This document shows positions 63,148 to 64,000 of a DNA stretch of 64,000 nt, in pieces. The notes under the pieces were generated by a model. That model was not told the origin of the DNA, did no database searches, and saw only the letters and a list, made by a program, of their open reading frames with translations. The position numbers and the translations under genes are program-made. The first letter of the stretch is position 1. Every line of letters starts with the position of its first letter. Source of the DNA: an uncultured Verrucomicrobia subdivision 3 bacterium (GTDB lineage: Bacteria; Verrucomicrobiota; Verrucomicrobiae; Limisphaerales; UBA11358); NCBI GenBank assembly GCA_903921455.1, contig CAIXPZ010000115.1, positions 18,745 to 82,744 on the forward strand. The letters are read 5' to 3'.

Positions 63148-63819
63148 TTACCGGGACACGTTTTTGACCTTCCGAATGAAAACCAGAAGCGCGCCCAAAC
63201 CCACAACCTCCAAGGCCAAAGCCGACGGCTCCGGCACCGGGGTGATGATCAACTGCCAACTGTTCAATACACTGGTTCCACCCGGCGACAGGTCCGCGAG
63301 GAACAGCGTCCAATTACCGCTGGGATTCAGGCCATCAAACAAACCCAAGCCGGCAGTGCTAGGATTTGTGTCCAGCACCGTGGCCGGACTGTTCGTGCGG
63401 CCGTCGGGCTGCCAGGCGCCCGTCAGCGGCAAACCCGAGACCGGCACGACCACGCCCCCATACGTATGGATGTTGCCGTTGGTGGCCGTGTCGCTCAACG
63501 TGACGCTGAAGCCGCTGTCGTCGTAACCGAAGGAATTGCCTGCCGTGCGGCCAGGCCGGTTCAACAGGACCGCCAGATGGTCATCGTATTGCAAATAACA
63601 GAAGAGGTCGCCATTGAAGTTGCCGACGATGTTCAGGACGACCTGCACTGAGCCGATTTGTGACAGGCCGGACGAAACAGTCTCCACATCGCTGACCCCG
63701 GCGGGCTGACCATCGGGGACGGACAGATTGTTGGTGAAGGAATACACCTCCGCGACGGCGATCTGGCTGACGCAGCCGGCCAGCCCGACGAAAGCGGCAA
63801 TAAATTTAAACGCGCTCAT
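63148..63819 (-). CDS. Secreted proprotein-convertase P-domain-like protein with PEP-CTERM anchor
   Basis: A 223-residue protein. A signal peptide (1-23) is followed by a P/Homo B-like beta-sandwich (about 50-190: VQVVLNIVGNFNGDLFCYLQ, SGNWTLFLADLSPGGTSVLNSWQL). The end is a PEP-CTERM sorting tail: VPEPSALALE, a hydrophobic helix and RKVKNVSR. An exosortase would cleave and export it; none is in the window. Confidence 0.85.
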   Translation of the reverse strand: MSAFKFIAAFVGLAGCVSQIAVAEVYSFTNNLSVPDGQPAGVSDVETVSSGLSQIGSVQVVLNIVGNFNGDLFCYLQYDDHLAVLLNRPGRTAGNSFGYDDSGFSVTLSDTATNGNIHTYGGVVVPVSGLPLTGAWQPDGRTNSPATVLDTNPSTAGLGLFDGLNPSGNWTLFLADLSPGGTSVLNSWQLIITPVPEPSALALEVVGLGALLVFIRKVKNVSR

Positions 63820-63903
63820 GGTTTGGTTTGAAAAATATTTCAGGGCGAGACGGAACGGTTGTCCTAGCTACCAGATCGTGAGACTGATTTAACGAGTTAA
63901 TTG

Positions 63904-63934
63904 GTTGACACTCCAATGATAGAGGAGTGTTAAC
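63904..63934. promoter_or_regulatory. Long inverted repeat over the Shine-Dalgarno sequence of the last gene
   Basis: GTTGACACTCC and GGAGTGTTAAC form 11-bp arms with a 9-base loop; the one mismatch is G-T, which pairs as G-U in RNA. The right arm contains AGGAG and touches the ATG at 63935. It may be an operator or a hairpin hiding the ribosome binding site. Confidence 0.55.
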
Positions 63935-64000
63935 ATGAATGAACAAACGATAGTAGAGAAGAAGAGGAACAGCCCCCCGAGGGGGGCTGGCGGCGCGAAA
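63935..64000 (+). CDS. 5' end of a truncated gene, unknown product
   Basis: ATG 63935 with AGGAG 8 bp upstream opens a frame of 22 codons to the window end (MNEQTIVEKKRNSPPRGAGG...). It contains the perfect repeat AGCCCCCC-GA-GGGGGGCT at 63971-63988. Too short to identify. Confidence 0.4.
   Translation, partial: MNEQTIVEKKRNSPPRGAGGAK

Overview
The window comes from a GC-rich Gram-negative bacterium. I infer a Verrucomicrobiota-like heterotroph (Pedosphaerales/Limisphaerales type), because of secreted glycan hydrolases with signal peptides, a PEP-CTERM anchored protein, a nine-haem secreted cytochrome with an immunoglobulin-like tail, a GntR-HTH/LacI-sensor hybrid regulator and several PVC-style hypothetical proteins. 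No rRNA or other decisive marker is present, so the taxonomy is inference only.

Region 1 (1-11279) is a sialic-acid scavenging locus. A divergent secreted SGNH esterase (cut by the window edge) and a hybrid regulator are followed by a tight co-directional operon: NanM-like kelch epimerase, MFS transporter, N-acetylneuraminate lyase, GH20-like glycosidase, GH33 sialidase, sialate O-acetylesterase and AGE-type N-acylglucosamine 2-epimerase. Together they would remove O-acetyl groups and sialic acid from glycans, import the sugar, split it to ManNAc plus pyruvate and convert ManNAc to GlcNAc. Copies of TGTAT-N7-ATACA in the two control regions are candidate operators.

Region 2 (11330-18348) holds a large secreted protein of unknown function, FtsK and a membrane-anchored hypothetical protein, ending at tRNA-His.

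Region 3 (18397-39275) is a ~20.9 kb genomic island integrated in the 3' end of tRNA-His(GTG). It is bounded by a 32-bp direct repeat, starts with a tyrosine integrase, carries an excisionase-like gene, and has a 9-bp motif (AGTGCAACA) clustered at both ends, probably integrase/Xis arm sites. Cargo looks like defence: a type I restriction system (hsdR, hsdM, hsdS) with an HExxH metalloprotease gene between hsdR and hsdM, a GIY-YIG/RAMA protein, a deoxyribosyltransferase/TIR-like protein, an HNH endonuclease, zinc-ribbon proteins and small acidic proteins. It also has a four-gene overlapping module of unknown function with a degenerate receiver protein, and two stretches that look like structured RNA.

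Region 4 (39308-53194) is devoted to sulfur: sulfate ABC transporter cysTWA, rhodanese and CoA-disulfide-reductase-like proteins, a nonahaem cytochrome with a divergent ArsR regulator, sulfate-binding protein, a porin, and an Rrf2 regulator with three cysteines. ACGAC/GTCGT inverted repeats lie in front of both the cysT and porin genes and probably mark one Rrf2 regulon. Remnants of a DUF2892 gene and of a CysE-like acyltransferase lie in the same region.

Region 5 (53255-64000) is mostly housekeeping: PilT, MTA phosphorylase, a GreA/B-like protein, a single-domain receiver, ABC-F protein Uup, a large secreted protein of unknown function, release factor 3, a PEP-CTERM protein and the start of a truncated gene. 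Most starts were chosen from overlaps, signal peptides and domain borders; no database search was possible.
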